A DNA stretch of 64,000 nt, taken from Plasmodiophora brassicae. Lineage: Eukaryota > Endomyxa: Phytomyxea > Phytomyxea > Plasmodiophorida. The stretch is from the NCBI GenBank assembly GCA_036867785.1, contig CP145416.1:248001-312000 (forward strand), written 5' to 3'. Below, one piece after another: positions 50,700-62,108 of the stretch (position 1 is the stretch's first letter; the number at the start of each line of letters is the position of its first letter). Both the position numbers and the translations under genes were made by a program. Below the pieces are notes generated by a model, which was not told where the DNA came from, did no database searches, and saw only the letters and a list, made by a program, of their open reading frames with translations.

Positions 50700-51629
50700 C
50701 TACCCGGCCAGGCACTTGGCCGTGCACCCGTAAAAGTCGTCGATGATGCCCTCGTCGATCTGCATGTTGCGCACCTGGATGACGTCGAGGACCTGTTCGG
50801 CGACGTCGGCCGCCATCGGCCCGCCGTCGGCCATGCAGCAGGCGGCCAGGTCCATGAGGACGTCCTCGCAGCGGATCGCATTGACGGTCAGCGCTTCCGG
50901 CAGCATCAGGAACGCCTTCTGCGGTTGTTCCGCCTCGCGGCACAGGCTGATGATGCTGGCGACGGCTTCCACGGATCGCGGCCCGTGCTTGAAGTACACG
51001 TCGATGGCGTCGTCGACCAGGGGCGGATTTGCGATGCGACAGGACCGCACGACGAGGTCGAACAGGACGTCGCAGATCTTCAGCTTGTGGTAGACGAGCT
51101 CGCGCGCGACCTCGGGCGCCTTGGTGGGCAGGCACCGGGCGCAGAACGCCAGCATCGTCCAGAAGTAGTCGTAGTGCAGGGAGAAGTCGTCGTCCAGCAT
51201 GACCGTATGGATGGTCCATCCACGCAGCGGGTCCGTCTCCTGCTTCAGGGCGCCGACGGCGGCGGCCACGTTCGGCCTGTTGACGAACGACTGGAACACG
51301 GTGGTCGGGGGCGTGCGCGGCACCCACCCTTTCGGCACAACGCCCTCGTCCCAGCGACGCCCCGTCACGTCATCCGTGCTCCTGTGCCGCCCGCCCCCAT
51401 CACGAGCGACCTGACGACGCGGGCGACGCCCGGCGCCATCGTCTCCCGGCGCCCGGAACCTTTTCGATTCGCGCCAGTTCGGGTTCAGCGCCTTCTTCAA
51501 CCTGGACTGCTTGCGCGCGTACGTCCCCATGTGCTGGCGAAGGCCGGGCAGGGCCGCCGCCGCCGCCGACACGATACGCCGCCAGGGCGCACCCGGCCAC
51601 ATCGGCACCAGCGCGATCGCTGGTGACAA
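50700..51629 (-). CDS. Alpha-helical repeat protein, PPR-like
   Basis: A 309-codon minus frame from ATG 51629. The N-terminus is Arg/Ala-rich (MSPAIALVPMWPGAPWRRIV), suggesting a mitochondrial presequence. An unbiased, Gly/Arg-rich stretch around residues 65-90 may be an unrecognised intron. The rest consists of paired helices of about 35 residues, for example YDYFWTMLAFCARCLPTKAP, ICDVLFDLVVRSCRI, AVASIISLCREAEQPQKAFL and CEDVLMDLAACCMADGGPMA. The spacing resembles pentatricopeptide repeats, which bind organellar RNA, but the consensus is weak. Confidence 0.5.
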   Translation of the reverse strand: MSPAIALVPMWPGAPWRRIVSAAAAALPGLRQHMGTYARKQSRLKKALNPNWRESKRFRAPGDDGAGRRPRRQVARDGGGRHRSTDDVTGRRWDEGVVPKGWVPRTPPTTVFQSFVNRPNVAAAVGALKQETDPLRGWTIHTVMLDDDFSLHYDYFWTMLAFCARCLPTKAPEVARELVYHKLKICDVLFDLVVRSCRIANPPLVDDAIDVYFKHGPRSVEAVASIISLCREAEQPQKAFLMLPEALTVNAIRCEDVLMDLAACCMADGGPMAADVAEQVLDVIQVRNMQIDEGIIDDFYGCTAKCLAG

Positions 51630-51687
51630 TCAATCACACACGACGGACGGATGTCCCCGGACGCGCTGAGAAAAGCCCGAGCGCACC

Positions 51688-51845
51688 ACGCAGCAGCGGC
51701 ACGCAGCAGCCCTGCAGCAGACTGCAGCAGCGGCACGCAGCAGCACGCAGCACGGCAGCAGCGGCACGCAGCTGCACTGCAGCAGCGGCACTGCAGCCGC
51801 AGCAGCACTGCAGCAGCACTGCAGCTGCAGACGCCGCGGTCCGGC
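51688..51845. repeat. CAG/GCAGCGGCA-rich imperfect repeat
   Basis: About 160 bp of imperfect GCAGCAGCGGCAC and CTGCAGCAG units between two divergent genes (starts at 51629 minus and 51970 plus). It is open in several frames on both strands, which explains the low-complexity frames there. Several CTGCAG palindromes occur inside. Confidence 0.75.
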
Positions 51846-51969
51846 CCCTGTAGCAGTCGACACAATGCCGCGACTGTAGTCACAGGACTGCAGCACGGAC
51901 GCGGCCGCCGCCGCCTCCACCTGCCGGCCGGGCGCGCGCGCGCATCGTTGTCGTCCGCGCAGCGCCGCG

Positions 51970-54621
51970 ATGGATGCCGAGCTGCGGGACCTGGTGCATC
52001 GCCTGCAGCGGGTGGGCGGGTCGGACGAGGCGCGCCTGGCGACCTGGCAGTCGTTCGTCCTGGTTCATTCGGGGCCGGGTGCCGCCGCCGCCCACCGCCT
52101 GCAGTATAAAGTCGACCAGCAGGCCGGCCACGCCGACATCACGTACGGTCCGCAGCGCTCGCCGTCTCCCTCGCCGACCCGATGATCGGTGGCCGCACGG
52201 CAGGGTTGTGGCGCGCGACGGGACACGCCGGCGGTATCGTGCATCGCAGGCCGCTCCGCAGGAGCAGCGCCCTCGTCTGCAAGCCGCCATACTCGATAGC
52301 GCCCTGGAATGGGTCTGCTCCGGGTTCCACTCCACTATCGTCATTGTCGGGCAATCCGGTTGTGGTCGTCGCGTTTCGCTGCATGCCCCATGATCTAACA
52401 GAGGGGGCGGCAGGTCTGCCGAATCCCGTCGCCGTCGCCGACCATCTGCTGGCCACCGCCACTGACCGCATCCTGCACGAGGTTGCAGGTCGGCTATAGG
52501 CTCGATGCGCCCTGCAGTAGCTAGGCACCTGCCTAACGCTGCCTGCGCAGACGGGAACGACCACCAGGAGGTGACCGTCGCCTTATGGGAGGTCGACGAC
52601 CATAGCAAGACGGCAGTCGACATCCTGTCCAGGTCGGCCCCGTGTCTGACCTGGGTACCGACGACCATTCAGACTGGGTTCCGGGCCCTGCACAGGGTGG
52701 TCACTGGACAGCGACGTGTCCTGAAGCCCAACGAGCATCCGGTCCAGGTCCAGGTGCAGACGGTCAGCCAGGTCCACAACATCATGGACATTGCTGCGGC
52801 CACCGGTCTGCTTTCGTCGTGGACCGCCCGCCCACCAGTAACTCCCCTGTTCGTGTTCTAGGATCGGGACCCACCTGTCATCGGTTCTGGCGCGTATCCG
52901 TCCTTGACCACGTTCGCAACACGACCTGCGCCCTGAACGTCAGCAATGGCGGGTCTGTTTGTGAACGCGATCGCCTCTGACAGGTATCGGCAGGTCGTGG
53001 AAGTCGCCGACGACGCCCTTGCGATCGCGTCGTTAGGCCGGTTGCTAACGCAGCTGGCCGATCCGGCCACGGGCGCCCATGTTCACGCCTTCCGGGATAC
53101 CAAGTCGTTTCCGTATCACGATGGATGGCGTGGTCGGTGCTGACGTCAACAATGGGCCAGGCTGACCGAGCACGTCGGCCCGATGCTGACGCATAACTCC
53201 AAGTCGATCCTCGTCGTCTGCGTGGCCGACGACGAGGCGAACTTCCTGGGCGCCTCCACTCTGCTACATATGGCCGAGCAGGTGCTCACGATGACAACGC
53301 CCTGCGTTCGCAACAGTGGGCCGGGGCCGTCCAGGGCCAAGGCCGACATCGTCCCCTATAACAGCGTTCGACCGGATGCGCCCCTCGACTTCCCGGATGG
53401 CAACGTCAGCGGCGATTCGATATCGACCGTCACTATGGGTCTCATCGCCTCCTGATCGGGTTTGACCCTGCAGGTTCTGAACAAGAAGGACCAGGTGGAC
53501 AACGTCATGAGGCTGTCGGCGTCGCTCGACGACCTCGAGAAACAGTTCGACCTGTATGAACCGGCGACTTGTGCTGTTTGTCCACCGGCGACGGGATGTG
53601 ACCCACCTGGCGTGCGACGCAGGATCGGCCTGTCGAGCGGCTCGGACGGCGGCTCACAGGCAGGCGCCAGCAAGGCTCGCATCGACGACCAGGAGCCGTC
53701 GCCAGCCAGTGCCGGGCAGACATCGCAGCCGCTGCTGGCGTCTACTGAGGAACGGCTCCTGCACAAGGAGATCCAGGTCCGTTGTCCAAGCGCGTCGTTC
53801 CCGTCGGTCGCCTCAGACGTGGCCAGGTGGCCAACCTGCTGCTGGAGAACGCGCACTTGCAGGACCGATGCCAGTCGCTGCAGGGCGGGTCGCCGGTCGG
53901 ATCCGTGCTGGCCGACGCCGATCGCAGGGTCGACCGTCTACAGCGCCAGGTTGCCCGCCTGCGTCGAGCCAACGCCGACCTGGAACTCCAGCTGTCCTCC
54001 TCCACCATCACCGGGTACCGGCCAAAGTCAGATCCGTCGACGGGCGCGATCGTTCGCACCCGGGCACTGACGCGTGCGTTGCCGCCCCCCACCAGTTCGT
54101 GCTTCCCGATGGAGTCGGTCGCCCTGCGCAACCTGCAGAGGGCGCTGGACAAGGCGCAGGCGAAGGTGGCCGCCCATGAAGCCAAGCAGGCCGACGCCGA
54201 CAGGGCCAGGAACGTCGCCGAGCGGGCGCAACGATGCCTGCAGTCGGTGTTGCAGAAGAACGCCGCCCTGTCCAGGACGATCGACGCCCTGCAAGGGCAG
54301 TGCGCGTCGCTGAAGGAATCCGCCCAGGAAGCCGCCGACCGCGTCAGGAACTGGCATCGTTCGCCCATCGATCGCGCTCTCGCCGTCCTGACGGTGTTGG
54401 TACAGGCCGATCGCGCCGAGGGCTGCCTGCGGGACACCCAGCGCCAGGTTGATTACGGCCACGACAAGATCAGGACGCTGGAGGCGGAGCTGACCCTGGT
54501 GCGGGCAATGTGCGACGATACGACCCGGGGCGTGCGCCCACCGAGCGCCACCGGTACGCCCTGGCAGCACGCGCGTGCGGCGCCGGCCGTCACTGATCGG
54601 CCAGCGTCCCGTAGCGCCTGA
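51970..54621 (+). CDS. Divergent kinesin-like protein with degenerate P-loop
   Basis: Multi-exon plus gene. Fragments match the kinesin motor in order: LDSALEWVCSGFHSTIVIVG then QSGCG at the P-loop (52320-52365); EVTVALWEVDDHSKTAVDIL (the EIYNE-DLL region, 52570); DDALAIASLGRLLTQLADP then HAFRDTK (the N-x-SL-LG and RDSK region, 53010-53105); and MLTHNSKSILVVCVADDEAN then STLLHMAEQV (GGNxxT...TL-FA region, 53182-53280). A long coiled coil follows (53780-54500: LLLENAHLQDRCQSL, LRRANADLELQL, LQKNAALSRTIDAL). The P-loop reads GQSGCGRR unspliced or GQSGCG-LP if a 49-bp intron is removed; neither has the GKT of active motors. Exons are approximate. ATPase activity is doubtful. Confidence 0.62.
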
Positions 54622-54637
54622 CAGAGGCCACGTGCCC

Positions 54638-54888
54638 ATGTCGCGACTGCTGCACCAGCTGGAGAGCGAGGTCATGGCCTTGCAGCCGGCCAGCAGCCAG
54701 ACGCGCTGCCTGAAGCTGTTGCACAGCGCTCGGCAATCGTTGCAGGTGCGCGTCCGCCCGCCCCACCGTCGTCGCACGTGTGCTGAGTGCTGGGTCGCCC
54801 CCAGGCGATGGACCGGGACCACATGGAGATGTCCCGACGGATGCACCGCTGGTCCACGCTGGTCAAATCCATCAGCAGGTCCCCGTAG
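54638..54888 (+). CDS. Small two-exon coiled-coil protein
   Basis: Exon 1 is 54638-54745 (MSRLLHQLESEVMALQPASS...) and exon 2 is 54805-54888; the 59-bp intron GTGCGCG...CCCCAG restores frame. The 63-residue product is amphipathic helix throughout (LKLLHSARQSLQ; DRDHMEMSRRMHRWSTLVKS). It begins only 17 bp after the stop of the kinesin-like gene, so it could be an alternative last exon of that gene. Family unknown. Confidence 0.35.
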
Positions 54889-54918
54889 CGGGCGTTCCAG
54901 TCTCGCATGGATAATGTA

Positions 54919-56031
54919 TTATGGGACTAGTGCCGTCGACGTCGACGCCAGGCCTGTCTTGGCACTGTGGTTGCCCGCCGCTTTGTCGGCGAACGTGACC
55001 GTGCCGGTGTACAGGGCGGCGACGCCGTCGGATGCCAGGCAGCGTCGCTCCCAGTGGATCAAACACGGTCGAGGGCGCCCGGTCCGACCCGTCACCGACG
55101 TCGACACCGACCCGACCATGCGATCGCTGACGACGACGTCCAGCCACGCGTTGGCCAGACTTGCCAGCGACGATGCCCTGCAAGGATCGCACGCCGCGTC
55201 AGCAACGCGAGAGGGGCGCGTCCTGTGCGCGCGCCCTACGTGAGGATGGGGGCCGTCGGCCACCTGTTGGCGAGCATGTCGTTGAGGTCGGCCGCGGTCA
55301 CGCCGAGAATGTCCAGGGCGCCGGGCGACACCGTCACGAGGCACTCCAGCGTGACGTCGTCGGTGAACATGGCCTGGAACTCCACGGCGTCCTGCGTGAG
55401 GGCGAGAGACAGGTGAACACGGCCCGTTATGCGTCTGGGTCGGCTGTCCAGTGACCTCAGCCATCGGTCCTCGTCGTCGGGCTTGTCCGGCGTGCACAGC
55501 GGCGTCAGCGTCCGTCGCAGGTTCAGGAGATCGTCGCGCGGCAACAGTCCCGACAGCGACGTTAGCAGAATCTCCCTGCACCACGTCAGACCAGGCCAGC
55601 ACGCCGGGAACGTGGATCCCCGATCCCTACAGTCGCAATGGCGTGATCGTGTCGAACAGCGAATACTGCCTGGCGGTGTGCAGCAGGACGGAGGCTAGCG
55701 GTTCATCGCTGGGGTTGTTCTGTCCCTGGCGCGCATTCCGCCTGGGTCTGACCGTGCACAGGTCCGGGCGCTCGAGCCGGACGCAGCGCGGGCAGGGGCG
55801 CTCATCGGAGCAGGCCACCTTGGACTTGTTGCACGGTTCGCATGCCTTCAGGCGATTCTTGCGAGCCGCCGGGTGCCGTGGCTCGCCCGGCACGTCGACA
55901 GGACGATTGACACACTGTTCAGGGCATCCCCGGAAGGTGCACTGTTGGCATGGGCGCCCCGGATCGCACCGTGCCTTACGGAGGACGCACGGTTCACACG
56001 CGACCTTTAATCGGGCCGGGCGTGCTGCCAT
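54919..56031 (-). CDS. Regulator with two Zn2Cys6 clusters and PAS-like C-terminus
   Basis: Three exons. Exon 1 (from ATG 56031) has two adjacent zinc clusters: CEPCVLRKARCDPGRPCQQC...C and CEPCNKSKVACSDERPCPRC...C, both C-X2-C-X6-C-X5-C-X2-C-X8-C. An intron (GTAGGG...GTGCAG, about 55628-55574) joins PLRL to EILLTSLSGLLPRDDLLN. The next exon has TLECLVTVSPGALDILGVTA, and after another intron (GTAGGGC...CCTTGCAG) the last exon has LANAWLDVVVSDRM and ASDGVAALYTGTVTF. The order Zn2Cys6 then PAS-like fold resembles ERT1/acuK regulators of gluconeogenesis in fungi, but with a doubled DNA-binding cluster. The target pathway is unknown. Confidence 0.72.
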
Positions 56032-56756
56032 GCCAGATGAGACAGGGCAGGCTGGGGTACGGATCCAGTCGGGTCCTGCCGATGATCACGGCTCGGCAGC
56101 AGGCATGCGGGGCCGGCAGCAAATCTGCGTGTACCGCCTGTCCGACTCAGGGGACCGACCTGGTCAAATCAATCAACCCGCTGTGTGGGATGGTAAAACC
56201 CATCACCCGCGCACTCCGCAATGGCCAACGGGACACCCTCAGAATCAGCCGCGCCTCCTCGTCGTGTGACCTGCCTGCCCCGAGCGGTTGCGCTTCCGGG
56301 GCACGACGACTATCGATCCCCATGGACGAATGATGTCGGATATAGTAATTATTATCCCTACAGTAGTCGATGGCGGATAATCGTCTGTCATAGATCTGCG
56401 TTCGGCGTGGACACGTCTTGACCTCTTTTTGCTCCGGACGGATCGAGAACCCGAAAATAGAACGAGCTCGAGCGCCGTTCTCCCTCCGATCAACGCCACG
56501 TTCGGAGCTCCCCCCATACATTGGACCGCAGAACGCCCAGTTGAAGACAGTGAATTGACCTGAATATATATGCAGGATGTATCGGCTTGCGAGTTTCTTA
56601 CGGTGCACTACCGCGTCGGGACCTACATAGCCGGCGATATGCACGTCACCCATCGGACGCCCCGGAACGCGCAGCCGCCTCTTGATGCGGGTTCGATGGC
56701 CGTGGTTGCGGTTGCCGGCACGATACCCCTCAGCTACCTATAACATGCGTACGGGA
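56032..56756. other. No gene supported
   Basis: A minus-strand frame at 56653-56147 (168 codons) is open but has no coding bias after about 56400 and no recognisable domain. AT-rich sequence near 56340-56360 and 56560-56580 (ATATATATGCAGG) may contain promoter elements. Confidence 0.3.
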
Positions 56757-57002
56757 TTACTGACACCGCCACTCGCACCAAACGAAGCAGAGCAAACCTA
56801 ACGTTGTTGCATGAGCGTATTCGGCAAAAATATCGGGCCGGGCCTGAACTCCACTGCTGCATTCGTCGAGGGCTGTGCAGGTGGCGATCGCCGTTACGCT
56901 CCGGTGCTGGCAATAGTTGGCAGGCGATCGCACGAGCCACATCGAGTTCGTCGGGAGATCCGAAGACAGCCCAGACCAGGTCAGACGCCTATTCAGTACT
57001 CC

Positions 57003-57165
57003 TTGCTGGTGACTGGTCATAGTGAAGGTCGTCAATGTCGCTTCATGGTCCCCGGCGAGGAGGACCCTCCGCGGCGTTCGGCCGGGGGGTACCCCATCAA
57101 CAACCTCGAGCATGACAAATCACCAGCAACGAGCACTGAGCAAGCGGCCTGCCTGGAGCGCTTCT
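57003..57165. repeat. Inverted duplication with divergent start-like segments
   Basis: About 45 bp ending near 57023 on the minus strand and starting near 57111 on the plus strand are similar, and both can be read outward from ATG as MTSHQQGVLNRR (minus) and MTNHQQRALSKR (plus). The sequence between them is GC-rich. This suggests an inverted duplication of the 5' end of a small gene. The frames beyond diverge, and neither is convincing as a full gene. Confidence 0.4.
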
Positions 57166-57524
57166 GGGTCGGTGCGTGGATTCACAAACGCAACGCGGCG
57201 TTGCCGTTGTCGGGACGACGCAAGGATAAGCGGCCAGCTCGACAGTCCGTGCAGTGCCATTGGGTAGGTAGCGCAATGGTGCGCGCAGTTTCCCGGGCGC
57301 CCAACGGCCCCTGGCCCCAGGCCTGCGCCCGATTTCTAATTTTGAGCCCTGCGACGTCCCCGCGACAACCCCAATCGCCGATCCGAGCGGATATTTCAGA
57401 CACCGATATATTAGAGACGATACAGGTTATCGATAGGCGGACGCAGATGACGTGAAGGTCGCCTGTCGAACTACTTTCAAGAGGCAGCAAACGAGGTCCG
57501 TTACCAGGCACGTACCAGTGTGCC

Positions 57525-60309
57525 ATCGTACGCTGCAGTGATGAGCTGTGGCGATGACGGATTGAATGCCAGCGCAGAGACGGCGTCTCGGTGCGACTTC
57601 AGGCGAGCCAAATATCGGCCGGACCCAACATCATAAATGAACGTCAAGTTATCTTCTGATCCAACGGCAACCCACCTGCATGTTCACCACTGAGCACGAA
57701 GGTGACGTCTGCATTGCCATCGGCGTCTCACCTGACACATGGGCTGATAGCCAGGCCCACCTGCTTCTGACGATTCGTGTGCCCGAAGAACCTACACCGG
57801 AACGTAACTTAGGAGGCCCTCCCGCGTCGTTGACATCATAGTTACCGGCGAACAGGCCGAGATACACGAATGTCCCAGAGCTTGGCGGTGGAATCGGCGG
57901 CGGCAGTACAGAACAGGTTATGATCCGATGCCGCAATGTTGCCCGCATTGGATGCTATCGAGATGGAGTGGACAGGTCGCCCGTGGGCATGGCCGGCACT
58001 CCAAACGGCGGTGCCTCCCACAGCCATATCAATCGCTGCCTGGCGAAGTCAGTAGCAGGCCCCCAGGGCGACCGTCGTTCGTGCAAGTACGTCACCTAGA
58101 ATTTCCCTGTTGCGAGTGCCTGCCAGAACAAGCCGGCTGGCTTTGGAGTTACGCGCACATATGCGCGTGATCGCCGAGTTCGACTCGATGTCTCTCTTGA
58201 AACATGCGACCCGGGCGAACCTGTAATCTTGGAACGGGCGAGCCAGGTCGTTGTGGATGCCGGACGCTGATCCGAGACGATACTTATACCTTGCAAACAA
58301 TAGTCAGCGCTGCAGGACTGTACGGTATCGAAGGGATGCCGATCGCACAGGGCGACTTCGTTACGGCAGCACATGGCGATGAATGCGTCGCCGTAGAAGA
58401 ACGATGCGTCACTGACTTCGCCGGACAGCGGGGAGTTGCCGCGGGCAGTGGACCCGGCGAGATTGCTGTGCGTGTGCGTTATCCGACAGACAGGGTCCAG
58501 TCGAGGGAGCTCGTAAATGGCGACGCTCTGTCCACACAGAAAACCATGGGCGCCTGTTGCCGATGTACATCGGTGCCGACACTGACCCTATCCGCCGACG
58601 CCGTCACCAGCAGCGTCGACGACGAACTCCAGTTGCAGGTTTTGACAGAACCGGTATGCCCTGTAAGAATGAGGCTGTGGCGTTTCGAGGGCCCGCTTTT
58701 GTGGAGCCTCGTTGAGCCATCGGTTGAGCACGTCAGGAACGAGTTGCCTGACGACGAGAACGACACAGCGTTGACTGGGCCGCTGTGCACAGGGGTTTCC
58801 CATCGGTTCTGCGAATGTGGACCTTAGGTACGCGCTGCGGTAGTTGATACTCTGGACACGTACTTCGGGTGTGCAAATCAACTCACAATCGATTGGATAG
58901 CTGAAACGAACGGGGTGTCAGACCATGGATACTCTTCTGGCGGACCCATACAGGTTCGTACTTTCGCGACGGTCCCGTGCCAGCAGCTGGTCTGGCTTGC
59001 TTCTTGACAGGTTTGGGTCCCGGCCTCGAAAACATCACCTGTCGTGGCTGACGGGTGTCCCCATACCCTGTGGACCGGACGCGAGCGTGAAACAGGATGG
59101 GATGATTTAAGCTGCTCTTCGATGGTTTCTTTGTGGTCTTCACCCCTGCCAGGCGTGGCATCCGTTACAATGTGCACCATGCGTTCCCAGGGCTAGCTTA
59201 CGGGAGGAAAACGTGGAGTTCAACAAAGGCGATCCCTCAGGCAGGTCATCGTCGATCCCGTACGACTCTCCTAGAGTCACCGTCGTTGCAGAAGATCGCA
59301 TGAACCGGCGGACATGGAACTGGGTGGCGACGAGTGTATTCGAGAAGGCGCCGGCCATCAGCGAGGTGATCGTCGATCCATCGCTGCTCGCAGCAATACC
59401 ACACGTGCTCTGGATCGCGGCCAGTTCTTTCACAGCCAGCAAATCCAGGCTATCGCCGTTCAGGACGCATATCGCGGTCGTAGTTATGATGACCAAGGAA
59501 GAGCTGGGGCCAAGCCATGTCATCCCAATAACCGTCATAGACATGACGAGCGCGTCGTCGTCATCGTCAGCAGCGGCATCGTCGGGGCATACTCCCTCCA
59601 GTGTATCCCGGGACTCCTCAATCATTCGGAACAGATTGACGCGGCCCAGATACCGGCACTCGGCATCGCTGATGATATCGAACAGGCTGATGTGGCCGTC
59701 GGTGGTGGCAATCGCGAACCGTGTCGTATCAGGATGGACAGCCACTGAGTTGGCCGGCGATGCCGATGGCAACATCGTCTGGTACGTCAGGTCCGTCTTG
59801 GTCCATATATTCAACGACCCGTCACTGCCGACCGACACGAATTGCTCGCCCGCGAACGCCATTGCACAGCAGTGTCGATGACGGAGCGTAGACAGAACCA
59901 TCCCAGACTGACTGGACACGAATCGGATCGCACCGCTCTCGTCGACGATCGCCAAGACTGAACCACCGCGACAGAAGACGCAGCTGACGACCGAGTCGAA
60001 CGGGTCCAGCGGCAGAACCCGACCGACAAACGAGGTCAGGCCGGGGCGAAGGTCCCAGAATACAATGGCGTCCCGCGAGCAGGACGCTGCGATGGAGTCG
60101 GCGACGGCCACGGCCGTGATTGCCGACGCATGATCGCCCCGGCACTGATGGATGCGGGCGGCGCCCGGCCGCATGTCGACGATGATGACGCCGCCGGTTG
60201 GAATGCCGGTCCCGATCGCCCAGTACTCGGACGCCGCTAGGCAGGCGCTGGGCGTCGGCACCGATATCTGCCAGGCGTCGGTCCAGATGGCATCGTCCTC
60301 GGAGGACAT
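57525..60309 (-). CDS. Long WD40 protein (two propellers), WDR27-like
   Basis: Exon 1 (60309-59202) encodes seven or so WD-like blades (ITAVAVADSIAASCSRDAIV, FWDLRPGL; FAGEQFVSVGSDGSLNIW; NSVAVHPDTTRFAIATTDGH, ISLFDI). Intron GTAAGC...CTGGCAG leads to 59145 with a basic linker containing ARVRSTGYG and VMFSRPGPKPVKK. Downstream are further blades: VNAVSFSSSGNSFLTCSTDG, GHTGSVKTCNW, FCTAAADSTAKLWDIR, and finally FIYDVGSGRYLARLKSHRDA then VSALAFNPSSPQLITAAYDG. No start codon precedes the second set, so one gene with two propellers is the better model, bridged by an intron of about 140 bp (GTATGGG...TTCGCAG). The WDR27 assignment is tentative; two genes remain possible. Confidence 0.6.
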
Positions 60310-60565
60310 GACGCCTCGTCGACCCAGTGGCGAAAATTGCTGAAGTCTGCCGCCCCTTTTTTTCGTCGTTGGAGTGACGAACCGAACGCGCCCCCGTCTG
60401 GCGATACAACGCGGTTACAAGTTGTCCAGCACGTTGATGACAACGGGGACGACTGTATAGGAGCCGCGATGGAGCTAATACTCTACGTCTTCCTACACGG
60501 ATGATGGGTAGCGTACAATGAAGTCAACGATCGCATGCCGAAACGTCCAGCAACAGCTCGGTGTA
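60310..60565. other. Short intergenic region
   Basis: 256 bp between the WD40 gene start and the 3' end of the SMARCD-like gene. No gene seen. Confidence 0.4.
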
Positions 60566-62000
60566 TTACGAGGAACGGGAGAACTGGCTGACGTATTCGT
60601 CAGCGGCCCCGGGTCCCCAGTCGACGAACGGGGATGGGTGTCGGCCGTGCCCCGCCAGAATGCTCAGATCCCGGGCCTGATTGGCAATAGCGACGCGCAT
60701 GACATCGACAGGTGACTCGCTGAACGCGGCCATGAACTGGTATCCCTGCAGCCGATCGCCGATCTCCTGTAGCAGCGACCGACACCGCTCATGTAGTTGC
60801 GATATCTCGGCGGCGTCGCGTTCAGGCGTCTCGGGCAGGGCCGCTATGTGACTAGGATGGCTGTCCGGAATCTGCATAGATATATCATAGACCTGGCGAC
60901 ACTTGTCGGCGTCGTCCAACCTAACGTAACCCAGTGTCAGATGCAATGCAGTACAGGCGGCGAACTGATACGCGGCGTACCTCAGATGGTAGAGAAACGT
61001 CAGAGGATCGGCGGGCCTCAGCACCTTGTCGAGAGCGCCAGGAAGCGTATCGATAGAAATCTGTCCAAGGCCGAATACGTCACGCAGGACCTCATCACAG
61101 ATGACCTGGGTCGGATCCTGGGCGTGCAGCAGCTGGTACCGACGGATATACGCCCAGAGACTCTCGAGGACGTTCTCCTTGGTCGGAAGCATTTGCAATC
61201 CTAGAGCGGCGGCCAGCCGATCTGGAGCAACCCAACGTGGAGGGTACTGCTCCAGGTTTAGCAGCACACGACAATGCGTGTCTTCGTTAGCCGCCCGCGC
61301 CGTCAGCTCAATGCCATCGAGGTCGACGTCCTCGTCGTTGCGATTCCATTCCAGTATGCACTCCGATTCGGAATACGCTGGCGCCTGAAGCTGAACGGCA
61401 GCGTTCCGAACGTAATGCGAAAACCGGTTTCGGTCCCGGTGCGAATCCGGGTTCCCCGTCTGCAGAGGTTGCAACCATTGAGCAATGGAACTGTGCATGT
61501 CTTGCTGAGCAACAATGACATACGTCTGGATTGACAAGGTGCCCGTGGACACGAAACCGGAGCGTATCGTTGTCAATCTCATGGGCCAGGAAGATTCGTA
61601 GCGTGCGATAGACAGTCCTAGGTGTCCTCAGGATGCGTTGGGCATCCAAACGCATGCGTGCCAGTGCCGCATCGATTCGCTGTTCGAACCGGGTCAGCTG
61701 CAGGAATAGTTTCGCTTCTGGAATGAGCGCATCGAGCTGACAAACGCAGCGGTGAGTCGTGGCCTGCCTCTGGACGACGCCAGTCACCGACCTGTTGCGG
61801 CAGGCGCAGCTCGGGTACGATCGGCAGCTTCCTACATTGGCACCACTGAGGACATGTCCCTTGCGGGGCTGCCAATCGCGTACCTTGGGGCGTGCGAATC
61901 CGAATCGCTGCCCGACGTGCCCATCGGCGATGCCGCCACGGTCCGCGGACTCACACGCGGTACGGAGTTCTGCAGACCATTTAGCAATGCCACGGGCCAT
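60566..62000 (-). CDS. BAF60/SMARCD-type SWI/SNF subunit
   Basis: Minus-strand gene, start tentatively ATG 62000 with a TATATA sequence just upstream; the first 90 codons probably contain an intron. Diagnostic regions: LDALIPEAKLFLQLTRFEQR then IDAALARMRLDAQ (the PESQ...FERKLD...KRLD region of SMARCD); TLRIFLAHE; and, after an intron ending ...GCACAG/GCAG near 61500, SECILEWNR. The SWIB domain follows: YPPRWVAPDRLAAALGLQML, LESLWAYIRRYQL and TQVICDEVLRDVF. A C-terminal helical region with RDLSILAG ends at 60566. In yeast (Swp73/Rsc6) and animals this protein links remodelling complexes to transcription factors. Confidence 0.8.
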
Positions 62001-62108
62001 CTTCGTAAACGGCCAGCGCTCAGCGGTATATATGTATTCACAACGTGAACGTGGTAGACAATAGATGGATCATGGAAATGGCGTGTCCAAACGCGTGGTT
62101 GGCGGGGA

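Noticed and set aside
52642-52980. Gly/Pro-rich frame overlapping the kinesin-like exons
   Set aside because: It is an out-of-phase shadow of the frame carrying EVTVALWEVDD and has no motif.
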